A DNA stretch of 64,000 bases from Moringa oleifera (Eukaryota > Streptophyta > Magnoliopsida > Brassicales > Moringaceae). The stretch is taken from positions 8,881,501 to 8,945,500 of the forward strand of contig JAJFZO010000034.1 of NCBI GenBank assembly GCA_021397835.1, read 5' to 3'. The translations under genes and the position numbers were made by a program. The notes beneath the pieces are model-generated. The model was given only the letters and a program-made list of their open reading frames with translations. It searched no databases and was not told the origin of the DNA. Below are positions 37,346 through 50,300 of this stretch, piece after piece (the first letter of the stretch is position 1; each line of letters opens with the position of its first letter).

Positions 37346-37479
37346 TCAAGTCTCTAAGTTTGCAATCATCAACCACAATGGGTGACTTGATGAGAAATCG
37401 AGTACGATACCCAAAGGTCTGTCATAAATGATCAATAAATGCCACATCAGAGAGGTATATTTCTCATCATAGTTATTTT

Positions 37480-38000
37480 GCACCAATCTATCATTGTGTT
37501 ATAACTGTTCATATTTTGACATTATTTCATTAATCTGATATCAATTCATTCACTTATTTTTTTGATCTATTATTAGTTTTACTATTACTATCATTAATTT
37601 ATCGATCTGACATCGGTTTTACTACTATTATTATTACTTTATTGATTTGACATCAAATTTATTATTTTTTTATCGATATGATATTGGTTTTTTTTTTCTA
37701 TATAGGCATCCAATGAAATCACCTTATTTACGGAGTGATATGAGTTTGTAAGCAAAGCTCTACTCTTTTAATCATTAAACATGATCTTGATCATTAAATT
37801 GAATGTAGAGCATAAGCTTAAACTAAATCATTGATGATCTAGAGCATAAGCTTGATCTCTATTAGTGAACCCAATCTCGATTATAAGTCTGACCTTAAGA
37901 TTGATCGGATAATCTTGATCTTGAAGTTGAATGTATAATCCTGATTTTGAACTTGACAACATAATCCTAACCTTAAACTTGACAGCATAATCCCTAACAT
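37480..38000. repeat. Two further short degenerate arrays
   Basis: 37,480-37,690 repeats a ~50-bp unit, TTATTGATTTGACATCAATT with TTACTATTATTATTA spacers. 37,760-38,000 repeats a ~35-bp unit of the form GATCTTGAACTTGACAGCAT, AATCCTAACC. Both continue the ATC-rich style of the preceding array and may have grown from the same element. Confidence 0.55.
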
Positions 38001-40300
38001 GACTAGGATTTTGACTAGCGAAACCCTTAGTGTGAGATAAAAAAATTAAAGAGTTGCCACTAACTTTTTAAGTGCGAATGGTCACTATTTTGAAATAAGG
38101 TTTAACTGGTTTTAAAAATGAGATTCTAGGTTTGGTAGTTCATTATGCTTAAGGAAGGATTAATACTCTCAAAATGCCCAAAAATTAGTATCATTTTTAT
38201 TTCTTGCTCAAAAATTAATTTTAGAGGGGTATTTTTGTCAAAGTACTCAAAACTTCGTGCTTACTCTATTTCGAAGTACTAAAATATTTTTTTGTAGGAA
38301 AAGAGCAATTTACACTTACTCACCCTTATTCTTCTCCAAAGTAAGGGTTAAGATCATATAAATAATATTTTCTATCATGACATATTTACTAAAGAAGAAT
38401 TTCATTGTAAGAGTATTTCTACAAATGATGCATCTATAAACATTGAATAATTTTAAAACATATAACTTAATGAAGATCTACTAGCAACTTTATTCAAGAA
38501 AATGAATAATTTACAATAAGTTCAAAAAGATAGCACTTATACCTCTTGAAGTCTCCGACTTGTTATGTAGATTTTCTTCTTTTCTTCAATATAAGATCTC
38601 AACTAAAAGCTTCTTATAATAAGAAACAAGGGCTTTTACAAATTCTACAGAAACTATAACGCTTTTTTTTTAAAACATTTGTACGTGTCATAGAGTTTTT
38701 TTTTTTTTTTTTGTGAATGTGTCCTTGGTTGTAGGCTTCAATAACTATTTATAGGCTCTTTGTTAGTGCAGGTTAGTAGTAAATGATGAGTTAATTCGAG
38801 AAGCATAATGCACCTAGGTATCATCTATTTCTAATCTTTAACAACATCAATTTCACTTTGAGAGATCTCTCAAGGCTCTATCAAAAGGCATCGGCTAGTT
38901 TTGACTTAATTTTTTTTTTACTTTTTGGCTTCGTCTAAATGTCGAGGTTCCTTTAATTTACATTCTTGTTTCTAGTAGTCAACTTCAATCTTTTCATTCA
39001 TTTTAATCTTCTTTGTAAGATTTTTAACACGAAACATGTCCTTTAGTTGAAGAATTCAGCTTGAGCTGACTTGTAAAGTATATTACCTCTGAGCAAACCA
39101 CCACATCACCAGGCCTTTTACCACATGTGAAGTATCGGCTGACTCGATAGGTTTACCTCCATTCATTTGTAACCAAGTCAACATCCATCGCCATGTCATC
39201 TCTTACTATACTTTGGACTAATGTGGCAGTGTCACCCACTAGTGTTGTGCCATGTCCTTTAATGAAAGGTAAGTCAGCAGAATTATATTTTTCCATGTCA
39301 ACAACATTACTCATTGGGGTTGTGCCACATCAATTAATGACATTGAGTGCATGTAGTCCTTACCTCACTTTCTCATCACTATCATCCAAGTAACTCCCTG
39401 TCACATGTTCTCCCTTGCCACATCAGTCACCCCATTTACTATTAATGGTTATTTCTTACATGGTCATCAGGGGCGCCCAATCACATCGTACCACATCAGC
39501 TCATTGTGCCATGCAGCAACGTTGCTCTTAAAGATACTATTCTTTGCAATTACTTTCTCCTAATGTCTAACTTCCCCTAAAATTATTTTCTTCTCACTTT
39601 GTCACTTCTTCCTCATAATCTCTTTCATTCTTTTACCTTGGAAACTGCCTCTCACTCTCTCATAGCTTTTTGAATTTCGTCAAGCGAGTCTTTGTTTCAT
39701 ACAATAGAGCTCCTCTTTTTCTTTTAAGTAATCTTCATTTCTTTACTTTTTTTTTTTGTATACTCTAGTTTATTATGGAATTTGCAAGTCCTTCAGTAAT
39801 CACCTATAGGAGTTTGATTAGAATTAAAAAAAAAAAAAAACTTATTATATCTCTATTTCAGGGGGCATGGTGATATCCACCCCAGAAGAGAAGCCTTGGT
39901 CTGAAATATTATGCACCCTTTACGTCTTATAGGAGTGCCTCAAAGGCAGTTTGAGACTCCTTCTAAACTATTTATTAAAAGAAATTTACAAAAATTATCG
40001 GGTATCCCCTTCTCAATTAGTTCCCAACTCTTAGAAGATCTTAATTGCCTTCTTTGCTAGGTGTCTAGATCTAAGAATAATATAAAACTCTTTTATATTT
40101 TATTAAATTTATTAATTATAATTATTACTACAAAATGTTACTAAAATTTACACAAAAATAATAGTAAGTGATAAAATTTTGCCAAATTCGACAATGATGC
40201 AATGCCAATTCACCATCATTACATAAAATTAGGTTTATGTTATTTTTTTTCTCTTTTCAATGGTAAGCCAAATAGGCCTCTATTATGAAACTTAAACTAA
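38001..40300. other. Probable LTR-retroelement debris; no gene recognised
   Basis: 38,050-38,180 (AAGAGTTGCCACTAACTTTT onward) resembles the conserved internal part of plant gypsy LTRs. ACTATTTATAGGCTC near 38,750 is TATA-like. 39,100-39,520 holds repeated CCACATCA words, including GCCACATCAATTAATGAC, also seen on the opposite strand near 21,030. The short open frame at 39,193-39,393 lies in this repetitive text. No domain is recognised. Confidence 0.4.
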
Positions 40301-40307
40301 GACACGG

Positions 40308-40350
40308 TGTATATATACATATACATAGACACACACACATACAAATACAC
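40308..40350. repeat. TA/CA microsatellite
   Basis: TGTATATATACATATACATA runs into GACACACACACATACAAATA and an A tract. Simple-sequence repeat without apparent gene context. Confidence 0.8.
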
Positions 40351-40359
40351 AAAAAAAAA

Positions 40360-42405
40360 AGTACCAAAGTATTGAAATATTTTTATAAAAAATAATATGA
40401 TTAAAAAATTAGTATACTAAACTATGAATAAAGGTTGTATGACATGTCTCTTCTACAATTGGTGCCAAAGAAAACATTAGAATTGTGATTTTTGAGCTAA
40501 ATAGGACACTAAATAAAAACATATAATTTAAAAGCAAAACCACTTGTGCCTTTTCATTTCTCTAAAAAGGAAAACAAATTGCCTCAACAAAGAAAAACAT
40601 TGAAGTTCTCAAAATCATTAGAGGTGGTGTCAGATTTTTTTCCCACTGAACTTTAAACCTTTGATCTTGTAAGCCTAACTATTTCTTATTCATTCTTGTT
40701 GATCTGCTCACTCTTTATCTTGTTTATCCATATCTAAGGTTATATTTGGTTGTGTTTTCCTTACTTATTATAATTTCACTGGGAGATTTCAATTAAGGTT
40801 TTGAAGCTTTTAGGATAAGAAGGTTGGAATGGTGAAGGTCATGGACGGGGATCCAAAAATGAATGACCCAAATTTGTCCAAGAGGGAGTAAAACAAAGCA
40901 TCTTCGATAGTTGATAGTTTAGCACTGGGCACAAGAAGGCTTAAATCCATGCATTAAACCAAGAAATAGAGGGGCTCTTAGGTACTATTTAAAAAGAATG
41001 CATCAAGAATCGGTTTTAGAATTGAATTTGAGTGAGGGTAATTGGCTGTGTTGGTGGAAGAGAGTATGCTGCTATTGTAAAAGCTGTTGGAAAAGATTTA
41101 CAAGAATGAGCAGGTACAACTTGTCTTTCTAGAGTTATGAGTCATGCTTCATTATTTGCTTGTTCCTTTACAATTTATTTTGAATATGCTATTTCTTGAC
41201 TATTAGGTTAGTTATAACTAAAGAACATTGATGCTAGACTGTTATAGTGGATGATTTAAGTTCAATAGTTTTTAAGTATAAAGAATCTTAAATAAAGTTT
41301 GGTAAAGACCACAAATTTGCCAAGATAACTATTTTTTATGCAACTTTAAATCAATGTTCTTTAAAAAAAAAAGGTGAAAATTACATTAGAATATTACAAA
41401 TATATATATAGAGTGTTCAACCAACCTACCGATTAAAAATATAATTGATTTTATAAGTGGTTTTTTGCTTTCTAGAAGATATCCTGGTTGTAATTGCATT
41501 AAGATTCACAATGTTAGTATATGCAGTTAAATGACTTTTTGACCAATTTACTTCAAGGTTAACCTTGGAAAGTCTACTGTAGAATTAAATATCTAAAGCT
41601 AGAGGTTAAGACTTTTTATAAGGAATTAGGAATATAGTTCTAAAGAGAGGACTTTCTTTTTCTTGAAGTGGCTCTCAATAAATTTTATAAAAGGCATGCT
41701 GAGTAATCCATTTGAAAAATATGAAATGCATATCAAAGTTAGGTAGTTGAATCTTGGACAGATGCTCCATGTAGAACTTAAAAATTTGTTGAAATTTCAA
41801 ATGGCTTCCCTTCCAACCACATCATGATTTGTAAAATAGAGGTTAGCGGACAAGCAACATTAAGAGGTTTAGATAAAGCACATATATATTCGTTCATAAA
41901 TTAATTCATATTTGTATGGCTAAGAAAAAAAGTTTTTCATAAATTATAAATTAATTGTATAAAAAAGTTATTTTTTTTCCATAAAGTTATGCAGTCATTG
42001 TAAGTTGGATGAGAAAGTAGTTTAGGTTTGGATAAGACTAGAAAAAGTGAAATGAAAAAATATAAGGAAAGTTCGTTGCAATTAGCTTATTCAACTTTAT
42101 TAGATGTCCTAATTGGCCTCAAAAGAATTATTGCTTATCATTTAATCATCACTGCAATAATAACAAGCAATTTAAGCATTTTTTGTTATTCTCTAACTTT
42201 TTACATTCATAAATATAACAAAACACTATCATGTTGGTTCAAATAATTTAATTTATTCAATAACAAAAGTCACACTATACTTACTTTGGCAAGCATTCTT
42301 GGGTTTCTTTCTTTTAATTTCCTTTGTCACTGTTAATATTGGGTGCTACACATCCTTTTAATATTCATATTATTTTAAATTATTTTGACTCTCGTATGTT
42401 TGTTG
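40360..42405. other. Sequence upstream of the MATE pseudogene; no exon recognised
   Basis: Should hold 5' exons if the MATE gene were once complete, but I find no match to MATE N-terminal motifs (for example GQAYGA). AT-rich intron-like text, with ATATATATAGAGTG near 41,400. The open frame 42,028-42,246 is unassigned. Confidence 0.4.
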
Positions 42406-42410
42406 CTAGA

Positions 42411-43064
42411 TTCACATAAACCCATAACATAATATTTCCAATGATGATAAGCTCTGAAATTACAACTCTGTTACACAACCTCTTGTGTTGGGCATTGGTA
42501 TCCAAATCAAGTCTTGGAAACAAAGGAGATGCATTGGTGAATTCAATATCCTATTGGATAAATGTGTTATTACTGGCTTGTTATGTCAAATTCTCTTCTT
42601 GTGCCAAAACTTGGATTGGATTTTCAAAGAGGGTAGTGAAAGACATTTTCACTTTTCTTAGGCTTACTATTCCATCCACTGTTATGGTTTGGTAATCCAA
42701 AGATTTTTGCATGGACCTCTTAGCCTAAAAAAAGGTAAAATTTCTTTGGGAAATGCAACATTCTTCTTTTGTTTTGGTTGAAGATTTTAATGCACTTTTG
42801 CTATGTTCAATAGCTTCGAAGCATGGTCTTTTGAAATGATTGTTCTTTGACCCGACCTTATTTCTATTTCTTAGTTGGAAACTTTAGTGCTTTTTATCAA
42901 GTTAGAATCTCATTGAGTTATTGGATATTTCCTCTCAGATTGTAAATATCTATTGACTTCTTATTCAGAATTATTCAAATTCATTTGTCTTAACCATTAC
43001 CTATGTATCTAGTTTCATTACTGCTTTAGTGGTTTAGATTATCCCTTTTGGTTTCAGTTCCACG
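42411..43064 (+). pseudogene. MATE (DTX-type) efflux transporter pseudogene, central exons
   Basis: MATE proteins are 12-helix membrane antiporters that export organic cations, flavonoids or toxins. The first exon piece (42,411-42,691) reads NIIFPMMISSEITTLLH, SSLGNKGDALVNSISYWINV and FTFLRLTIPSTVMV, all hallmark plant MATE text around helices 5-7. A CAA to TAA change lies just before it (42,417). It ends ATG GTT TG at a GT donor. A 122-bp intron follows, then the acceptor TAG and the next exon at 42,814, completing Cys and reading FEAWSFEMIVL, where family members have LExWSFExxVLLSGLLPNPxLETSVL. The last part aligns codon by codon but with two stops. A third exon ending at 43,064 reads IIPFGFSST before a GTAAGG donor. 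The N-terminal exons are not found; the C-terminal exons lie beyond the MULE. Confidence 0.8.
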
Positions 43065-43376
43065 GTAAGGTGAGATATGCAAATTAAATCACATACTATA
43101 TGTTTCATAATCATAATGACTTGTCTTCAAATTGTGAAATAATTTTACCTATTAGAACATTGCTTATTTCTTCATTATTGTTTTTCGATGTTTACATTGT
43201 TTTCTTTAGTTACCAAATTAAATTTTGAACTCTTGACAATTTGGGACTCTAGTATGTTCTCTCAAATTTGCCTTTATATTTGTTTTTAATAAAATCACTT
43301 TCTTTGGGTTTCGGTTTCCCTCTTAGTGCTTTATGTTTGGTCAAGAGAGGTTAGTGAAAATGGTATCATTCGTTAT

Positions 43377-43590
43377 GAGGAAATTGTCAAAATTGGCATC
43401 TTGCCACCTTTTTTTTTGCAAAAGAAGCTTCTTTTACTAAGATTTTTTAGCACTTACATGTATCAGAGAGATAAAAATACTGTTGCAAAAGATAATATAC
43501 CCTCAAAATTAAAATAACTCAAAATTTGAGGAGATTTGTCTAAATACTCTTCTTTTGAAGTCTCTCTCTCTTCGAGCTCTGTCTTTCTTC
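43377..43590 (+). repeat. MULE left degenerate terminal repeat
   Basis: Starts GAGGAAATTG at the target duplication. It shares TTTTTTAGCACTTA, TTTGTCTAAATACTC and a TCTCTCTCTTC run with the right end read inward. Confidence 0.65.
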
Positions 43591-44385
43591 ACTATCTGTT
43601 TTAGTTTTTTCTTCTCACTTTTGTATCCAAAATCGAAAGAAAGAATCGGAGGCAGTCATTGATATTTTTGTCTAATTGTCATGAACAGAGAAGGAAGCTG
43701 GTGTTTTTCACAGCACATTTCTTAAGCTCATGTTTTCACAACATGTTTGTCTTCAAAATTAGAACGTGCTTGAATGGGTGAAATGGGTGACAGGTATATC
43801 TTTCAACAATAATGTAGCTTAAATATAATTTGTGCCCTCCATTATATATGTGAATATATATGCTTGAAAATCGTGCCTTACTTGGCTTATCGTAACATCA
43901 TTATGAAATCGCACCTTATCTTATAAAATCATGACAAGTTTATAAAATCGTGCTTATAAAATCGTAACAAGTTTATGTAATCGTGCTTGGTAATTTGAAA
44001 TGTTTTCTTCGGCATTGCAGAATAAAGATAATTGTAACTTGAAATGGTGAGTGGTCTGAGTCCAGTGGTAGTTTTAAGTATATTAGCAGAGCTATCAAAA
44101 CTAAGGGTATGTTGTTCGAAAGGGTTTGACATATGTGCAGTTGTTGAATTTGGTTAAATCTTGTGTGAAGGCTGATTTCTTTAATACTGATGTTGTACTG
44201 CACACCAAGTAAGTTCTGAAAAAACTACTATCAAAATTGAGTTAGTGAATGAAGATGATGTTGAGTTTATGTTGTACAATAATAGCATAGTTCCCCGTGT
44301 GATTGTTGATTTAGTAGAAAAAAAATTTTGTTGATAATAGACAAAGTTTATATGAAGGACGAATCAATCCTTCTAATTCTTGTTC
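43591..44385. other. MULE 5' region with a short AAATCGTGC repeat
   Basis: Between the terminal repeat and the first readable transposase residues. 43,862-43,990 has five or six copies of TTATAAAATCGTGC / ATAAAATCGTAACAAG-like units, related to the larger array at 46.8-47.2 kb. Probably leader and promoter of the transposase gene. Confidence 0.5.
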
Positions 44386-44389
44386 TGGG

Positions 44390-46690
44390 AGTAATCCAAC
44401 TGTTGAATTAGATGTTCATGCCATCAAACCATTCTTTCATAGTGAGACTCCCCTTGACACTCAGCATATCGATGAGATCTATACCGATGAGAACAACTTG
44501 AATGAGCAAATGGACTATGATATTGGGTGTGAAGACCCAATCATGGAAACTCAACCTACTGAACCTACTAGTGAAGATCATTATGAACATATTCCAAAAG
44601 TAAAACCCGACAATTAAAAATCAAATCAGAACTTACATCTTGTCCCACCTTATATCCCAGTTACATGCCCAAAAGTACATAATAATTCAATTGATGATGT
44701 TGTCAGAAAATATAGTGTGTTGGGTGTTGAATTATACGATCTTGTGTAAACTTTTACTATGGAATCAGTAACTCCAATTGACACCTTGCTAGAGGTTATT
44801 TTTTTTTCAAATAAAAAGGAGCTGAAGTGATTTTTAGGTATGCATGCTTTAACTGAGAACTTTGAATTTAGAGTCACTAGGTCTAACAAATTATTATTTG
44901 AGATTGCTTATCGAGAAAGAAATTGTGCATGAAAAATTAGTGCTGTGAGAGTTGCACAAGGGCAATTCTTCTAAATTAGAAGGTGTGATTTAACACAATT
45001 GCACAGTTAAAGAGTTACATCGATAGCATCGACAAGCAAGTTCTACCGTTATTGGAAAAATTGTGGCTCAAAGGTTGTTTAGTAATGCTGAATCATTAAG
45101 CCGAAAGACATCATGAGTGATATGAAAGAACTCTATGGCATGCAAATTTTATATAGTAAAGCATGGAAGGCTAAAGAGTATGCATTGACTCTTACATATG
45201 GTGACCCAATTGAGTCATATTAACAATTGTCGTCATACTACCACATGTTACAAACAATTAATCTAGGAACTAGGGCTCACATATGCATTGAAGATGGAAT
45301 TAATTGATTTAAGCATTTCCTTTGGCTCTTGGACAATCGTTGAGGGGGTTTCATTTAGTAATCAGACCGGTAATTGCTATCGATGTTACTCACCTAAAAG
45401 GAAGGTTCCACGATGTAATGTTTATAGCAGCGTGCACAAATGGGAATGAACAAATATATCAATTAGCATTCGGTTATGGTGACTTTGAGAACTATGAAGC
45501 ATAGGAGTGGTTCCTACGACAACAGAAAGAAGCTATAGGTTCAGTTGAGGACTTGGTTATTATATTGGATCGTTATGCCAGTATTGCAAATGGCATCGTA
45601 ATGGTCTTTCCTAATTCTTATCATGGTTTATGTTTGTGGCATATGGCCTAAAATATAGAGAATAAATTCAAGAAAGAAGATATACATAAGATATTTTATA
45701 AAGCGACTAGGGCATATCAAAAATTTGAATTTGATAAATTAATGACCGAGTTACAAGCTAATCACCCTAAAGCTTTCGAATATATCATGAAGGAAGATCC
45801 AAGAAAATGGTCACGTGTGTATTATCCTTGAAGACAATATCAACTCATGACCATTAATATAGCCGAGAGCTTGAATTCATGTCTTCGATTTGCTTGCGAG
45901 TTGCTTATGATGGCTCTATTGGAATTTATTCTAGACATGATACAACGTTGATTTTTTTATCGACTCGAGAAAGCAAAGGCTTGAAGGCCACAACTAACAG
46001 AATGGCTTCACTTATTGATGACTGAGAGACAAAAAGTTTTATTATAAATGACAACTTTTAATGTTGATTGGAATGTATTTTTAGTTAGTCGCAAGGGTAA
46101 AGAGGTAATTATAAATCTTATTGAACGTACCTGTACTTGTAAGGAGTTTCAAGTTGATCTTTTGTCATGTGCACATACACTAGCAACTTTTAGGTGACAT
46201 TGATTGTTTTCTTGGTAATATTCTTATCATTCATTGTGATTTCTTACATTAAGTTCATAAATTATGTATTTTTTACATGGAACATAACATTGACTTCATA
46301 ACTCTTTGCTCTAACTACTATAAACAGGATCAACTAGTAATAGCATACGTTGAGCCGATATATCCAGTTGGTGATAAATCTGATTGAAATGTATCTGAAG
46401 AAGTCAGAAAAATTATGGCATTACCACCAAATAACGGTAAGTATACCCTCTAGTGGGGAGAGGACGTGCCAAAAGAAGTGCTTTAGATGCATGCAATATG
46501 GACATAATCGATTGACATGCTCTAATCCACAGTATTATGATGGAGTTAGCCACTCTTGATCGTCTAATATGCCTGATTAGTTACATCGTAAATGTCGTAA
46601 TTGTGGTGGAATCGGGCACAATTCATAAACTTGTCTAATGCCTCCTAATTCAAATTTACTAAATGATAACACAATTAACTTATGATAATC
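44390..46690 (+). pseudogene. MULE transposase (mudrA type), degenerate
   Basis: MULE transposases excise and insert the element through a DDE core. An acidic N-terminal part (44,402-44,580) precedes the DNA-binding domain, LLEVIFFSNKKELK and ENFEFRVTRSNKLLFEI (about 44,790-44,930). The catalytic core has VIAIDVTHLKGRF with Asp at 45,382-45,384, VIILDRYASI with Asp at 45,568-45,570, FHGxCxWH-type text (YHGLCLWHMA), and NIAESLNS with Glu at 45,864-45,866. The SWIM zinc finger is ERTCTCKEF and SCAHTLA (about 46,125-46,190). After an intron come two zinc knuckles: CFRCMQYGHNRLTC, then CRNCGGIGHN with a stop before its last Cys. At least ten stops and several frameshifts prevent expression, although the three catalytic acidic residues remain. 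Neighbour: the ULP-like gene converges on it from the right. Confidence 0.88.
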
Positions 46691-46794
46691 ATAATGTTTT
46701 GATTATATTGTTGATTTTAAACTTATTTTTTATTATTGATTGGTATATAATTTGAGATTTTTAAGTTTTTATATGGTCTTAATTGTCGTGTGCA

Positions 46795-47165
46795 TGTCAA
46801 TTCATGTGATGTTGGCAATGTTGGCAATGCATTTCGTGCCCTAAATAGTAAATCGTGCATTCAATTCATGCCTTTAACAGTAAATCGTATCATTAATTCG
46901 TGCTTTCATTTTGCACCTTTAATAGTGAATCGTGCATTAAAGTCGCGCCTTTAACAATAAATCGTACCTTTAATTCGTGCCTTCATTTTGCACCTTGTAA
47001 TAGTAAATCATGTAGTAAACTTGTGCTTCAATAGTAATTCGTACCCTTAATTCGTGTCTTTATTCGCACTTTCAATAGTGAATCGTGCAGTCAATTTGCA
47101 CCTTTAATAGTAAATCATACATTGATTGATTTCGTACTTTTAATTCACAACAGTAAATTTTAACC
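46795..47165. repeat. CG-containing minisatellite between the two MULE genes
   Basis: About a dozen copies of AATAGTAAATCGTGCATTAA and TTCGTGCCTTT-like units, ~30 bp each, in the intergenic gap after the transposase. Its TTCGTACC core recurs, reverse-complemented, in the array at 49.64-50.13 kb. Confidence 0.7.
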
Positions 47166-47350
47166 ACTTTTATGAGTTAGATGGTCAGACAAACAATATA
47201 ACAAATTTTATTTTTATTAACAAAAAGAACAATATATACAATTTTCAAATCTATATATATAAATAATACATTGTATAAAAAATAAAAAATAAAAAATTAT
47301 CAATTATTATTTACAGTTGAATTAGCAAATATATATATTGCCATGTGGTT

Positions 47351-50300
47351 TCATATCTTTGGCATATCTTTGTCTCTATACTTTAATCGCTTGTTAAGGA
47401 GTAAGTGCTCTATGACATACAGCATGTGAGCTCCGCAATCGCCATTGTAGAAAAAAGAGAAACATAATTAAAAAAATAGATATTAAACAAAAATTTTTAG
47501 ATAATGACAATAATAATAACTTGTTAAAAAAAAGACTTACCTTTTTCTCTGCTGGGGGACTTTCGTCTTTCACTCTAATGTGCATGAGAGTGGAATATTC
47601 AGCTTTTTGATATTTAGTTTTTGCTTGAAATATCCCCCGCTAGCCATATAACTGGGTAGCATAAATCTTAGTGGGTTTTGTTGCCAAATACGCACCTCAG
47701 TTGGTATTTCTTGCCGGGAAAAGTCAAAAATTCCTAATGAAAATTTCTGCAAATCTACCACAACTAGCAGCCACTGAGATCCCCCAACATGGCATGGAAC
47801 CATCAGCTACATTAAAGAATACTATTTACATGTCAATAATGAGTTTACGTAATATTGCAATAATATAGTTAAAGAAAATGAAAAGATTTATCACCTTATT
47901 CACAGTGTGCCAAGCTGGACACTAAGAACAAAATTTGCCTCTCACACGATCTAAGAAGTCTGGTTCCCATTTATGTGCTTCAAAATTAGCGTGTGGGGGT
48001 GGATAATCAGCATCTAGATCCCTTTGATATTCACTGTAAATGTAAAAAAAGTTATCTACAAATTTGAATAAAACAAAGTCAATAAAAAATATAATAATAG
48101 AAAATCATTCAGATACTTAATGAACAATAAACTTACATAGAGCCATGGATCACAGATGTTGACATCTTGTGCATATTGTTCAGGAAGCTCCCTCTGCCTT
48201 CTTCGAAGGAGATTCAGATATGCTTCAACATACTGGGTGAGACACAGAAAACAATGATATACTACTAAATCACTATACGAAATGAAGGCACGAATGTTAA
48301 TTCTAAGTATGAATGTAGAGAACAGTGTAAAATGACCAACTTACCGAGTCATCAACCCACTCCTCATTGTTTTTAAAAACTTTGAACCACTCCACACTAA
48401 CTAAATGACCAATACCTACATCGCAGCTATCGATAAAATGTGTGAGAAAAAAGTAAAAAACATTTATAATTCAATATAATGGTTCCTCAAAAATAAATAA
48501 CTTACTATGATTAACCATTCATGAACTCGTTAAATATAATGAGGATTTTGTCATTGAATTTGGACTTTGCACTCACCATATGAAGGTACTTGGTTTATTA
48601 GTCCCACGATTAAGGTCAACATATGGGCTACACAATTGTCTTGACCGTTTACAAGTCGTTTATAATTAGTAGCACACTGTCGATTGCCTCAACTAGGATA
48701 ATAGCTAAGTCCCCTAGTTTCTCATTGCATGGGCCTGCTCCAGCAGCCATTTCCTCGGCAACTGGCCCTGCAGTGGCTTCTTGTTCATGCAACTACCATA
48801 CAGGAGCCAACACCTCCGTGGTGGAGTCTTTAGATTTCCCAGATTCCTTAACAATGGAATTACGTGGTGTGGAGCCTGCATTAACACCTTAGAGAAAGGA
48901 AAACAATTACAAACGTCATTTTCATGTCATAAGTTGCATAAAATCTGACATTATGATACAACATAAATACAAATTACTTACATCATTAGGAACTGGATCA
49001 AACATTGTGCGGTAAGAATCTTGGCCACCATATCCAAATCCTTGTAAAGAGAACCGGATGGATTTCAAGAGAGTCGTTTGCTCCTAATGGCATCTTTCAT
49101 TTTGAGAATCCATTTGGTTTACCTTCGCCTCGAGGAGATCTAATTTTGCTTCCATAGTAGTGAGGCGACGATAAACATCTGAATCCTCTACAGTCCTTTC
49201 AGCACCAGGTGCCTCTCTCTCAACGTCATCCTCCTACACCTCCTATTCATCCTCCTTTACCCAACTAACTCTCTTTTACCACTAGCGACTTCATCAGATT
49301 CATCATCCCTCTGCCGCTTGACAAGAAGAAAACCAACTCGTCGTTGCAAGTAACAGAAGTTGTTGATTATAAAATGCAAGAACAAAACTCATATAATATA
49401 TGAAGAGTACATACCTTGTATTGCTTTCGCAAAGAAGATGGCAAATTTGTAGAGTTCTTCTAGATGGGACCCTCAATTGTGTCGTCGCCACTCGATCGTG
49501 TAGCAGGCACATTGGCCTGAGTAAGTCGCTGCAACGGGACGATAGTATCTTCAACTCCAACATAGTAAGGGGCTTGGCACTCAGCAGTTGTTGGATCTAA
49601 TTTTAGCTTAGCCCTCATCTGAAAATATGAAATGATAGTAAGGATAGTCCTTTAGGAAAGAAGATATGAAATGAAAAATATAGATGCAAAATTCAGAATA
49701 TCAGTACGAAATGAAATGTGGATGCAAAATTCAAAATATAGGTACGAAATGAAGAATGTAGCCTCGAAATGGAAATGCAAACACGAAATTGAGAATGTTG
49801 GTACGAAATTAAGACACGAAGTTGAGAATGTTGGTACGCAATAAAAACACGAAATTGAGAACTTCAGTACGAAATGAAAATGAAGAAATGAAATGGAGAA
49901 TATTGGTATGAAATGAAGACATGAAATTGAGAATAGAGGTACGAAATGAAAATAAAGATATAAAATTGATAATGTTGGTACAAAATGAAAGTGTTGACAC
50001 GAAATTGAAAATTGAGGTACGAAATAAACACACGAAATTGATAATGGAGGTACGAATTTGAGAATGGAGGTATGAAATGAAATATAGATGCGATATAGGT
50101 AATATATGTATGAAATGAAGATGTGACATTACTTACAGTGTCTGTGAAGATCTTCTTGTAATCTGCGTTATGTGGCTTTCAATGTAACCTCTATCGGCAA
50201 ATTCACGACAATGGTAGGCTAAAGCTTGACAACCTACTACCATGCATGTTGGTAGTAGGAATCACTTCGGAGGCAAAAATCTATGGAAAAAGGAAATCAA

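Noticed and set aside
49809..50129. 106-codon minus-strand frame rich in Phe and Ile that looks membrane-like
   Set aside because: It is the translation of the GGTACGAAAT minisatellite, with a periodic NILNFVSSFRT peptide.
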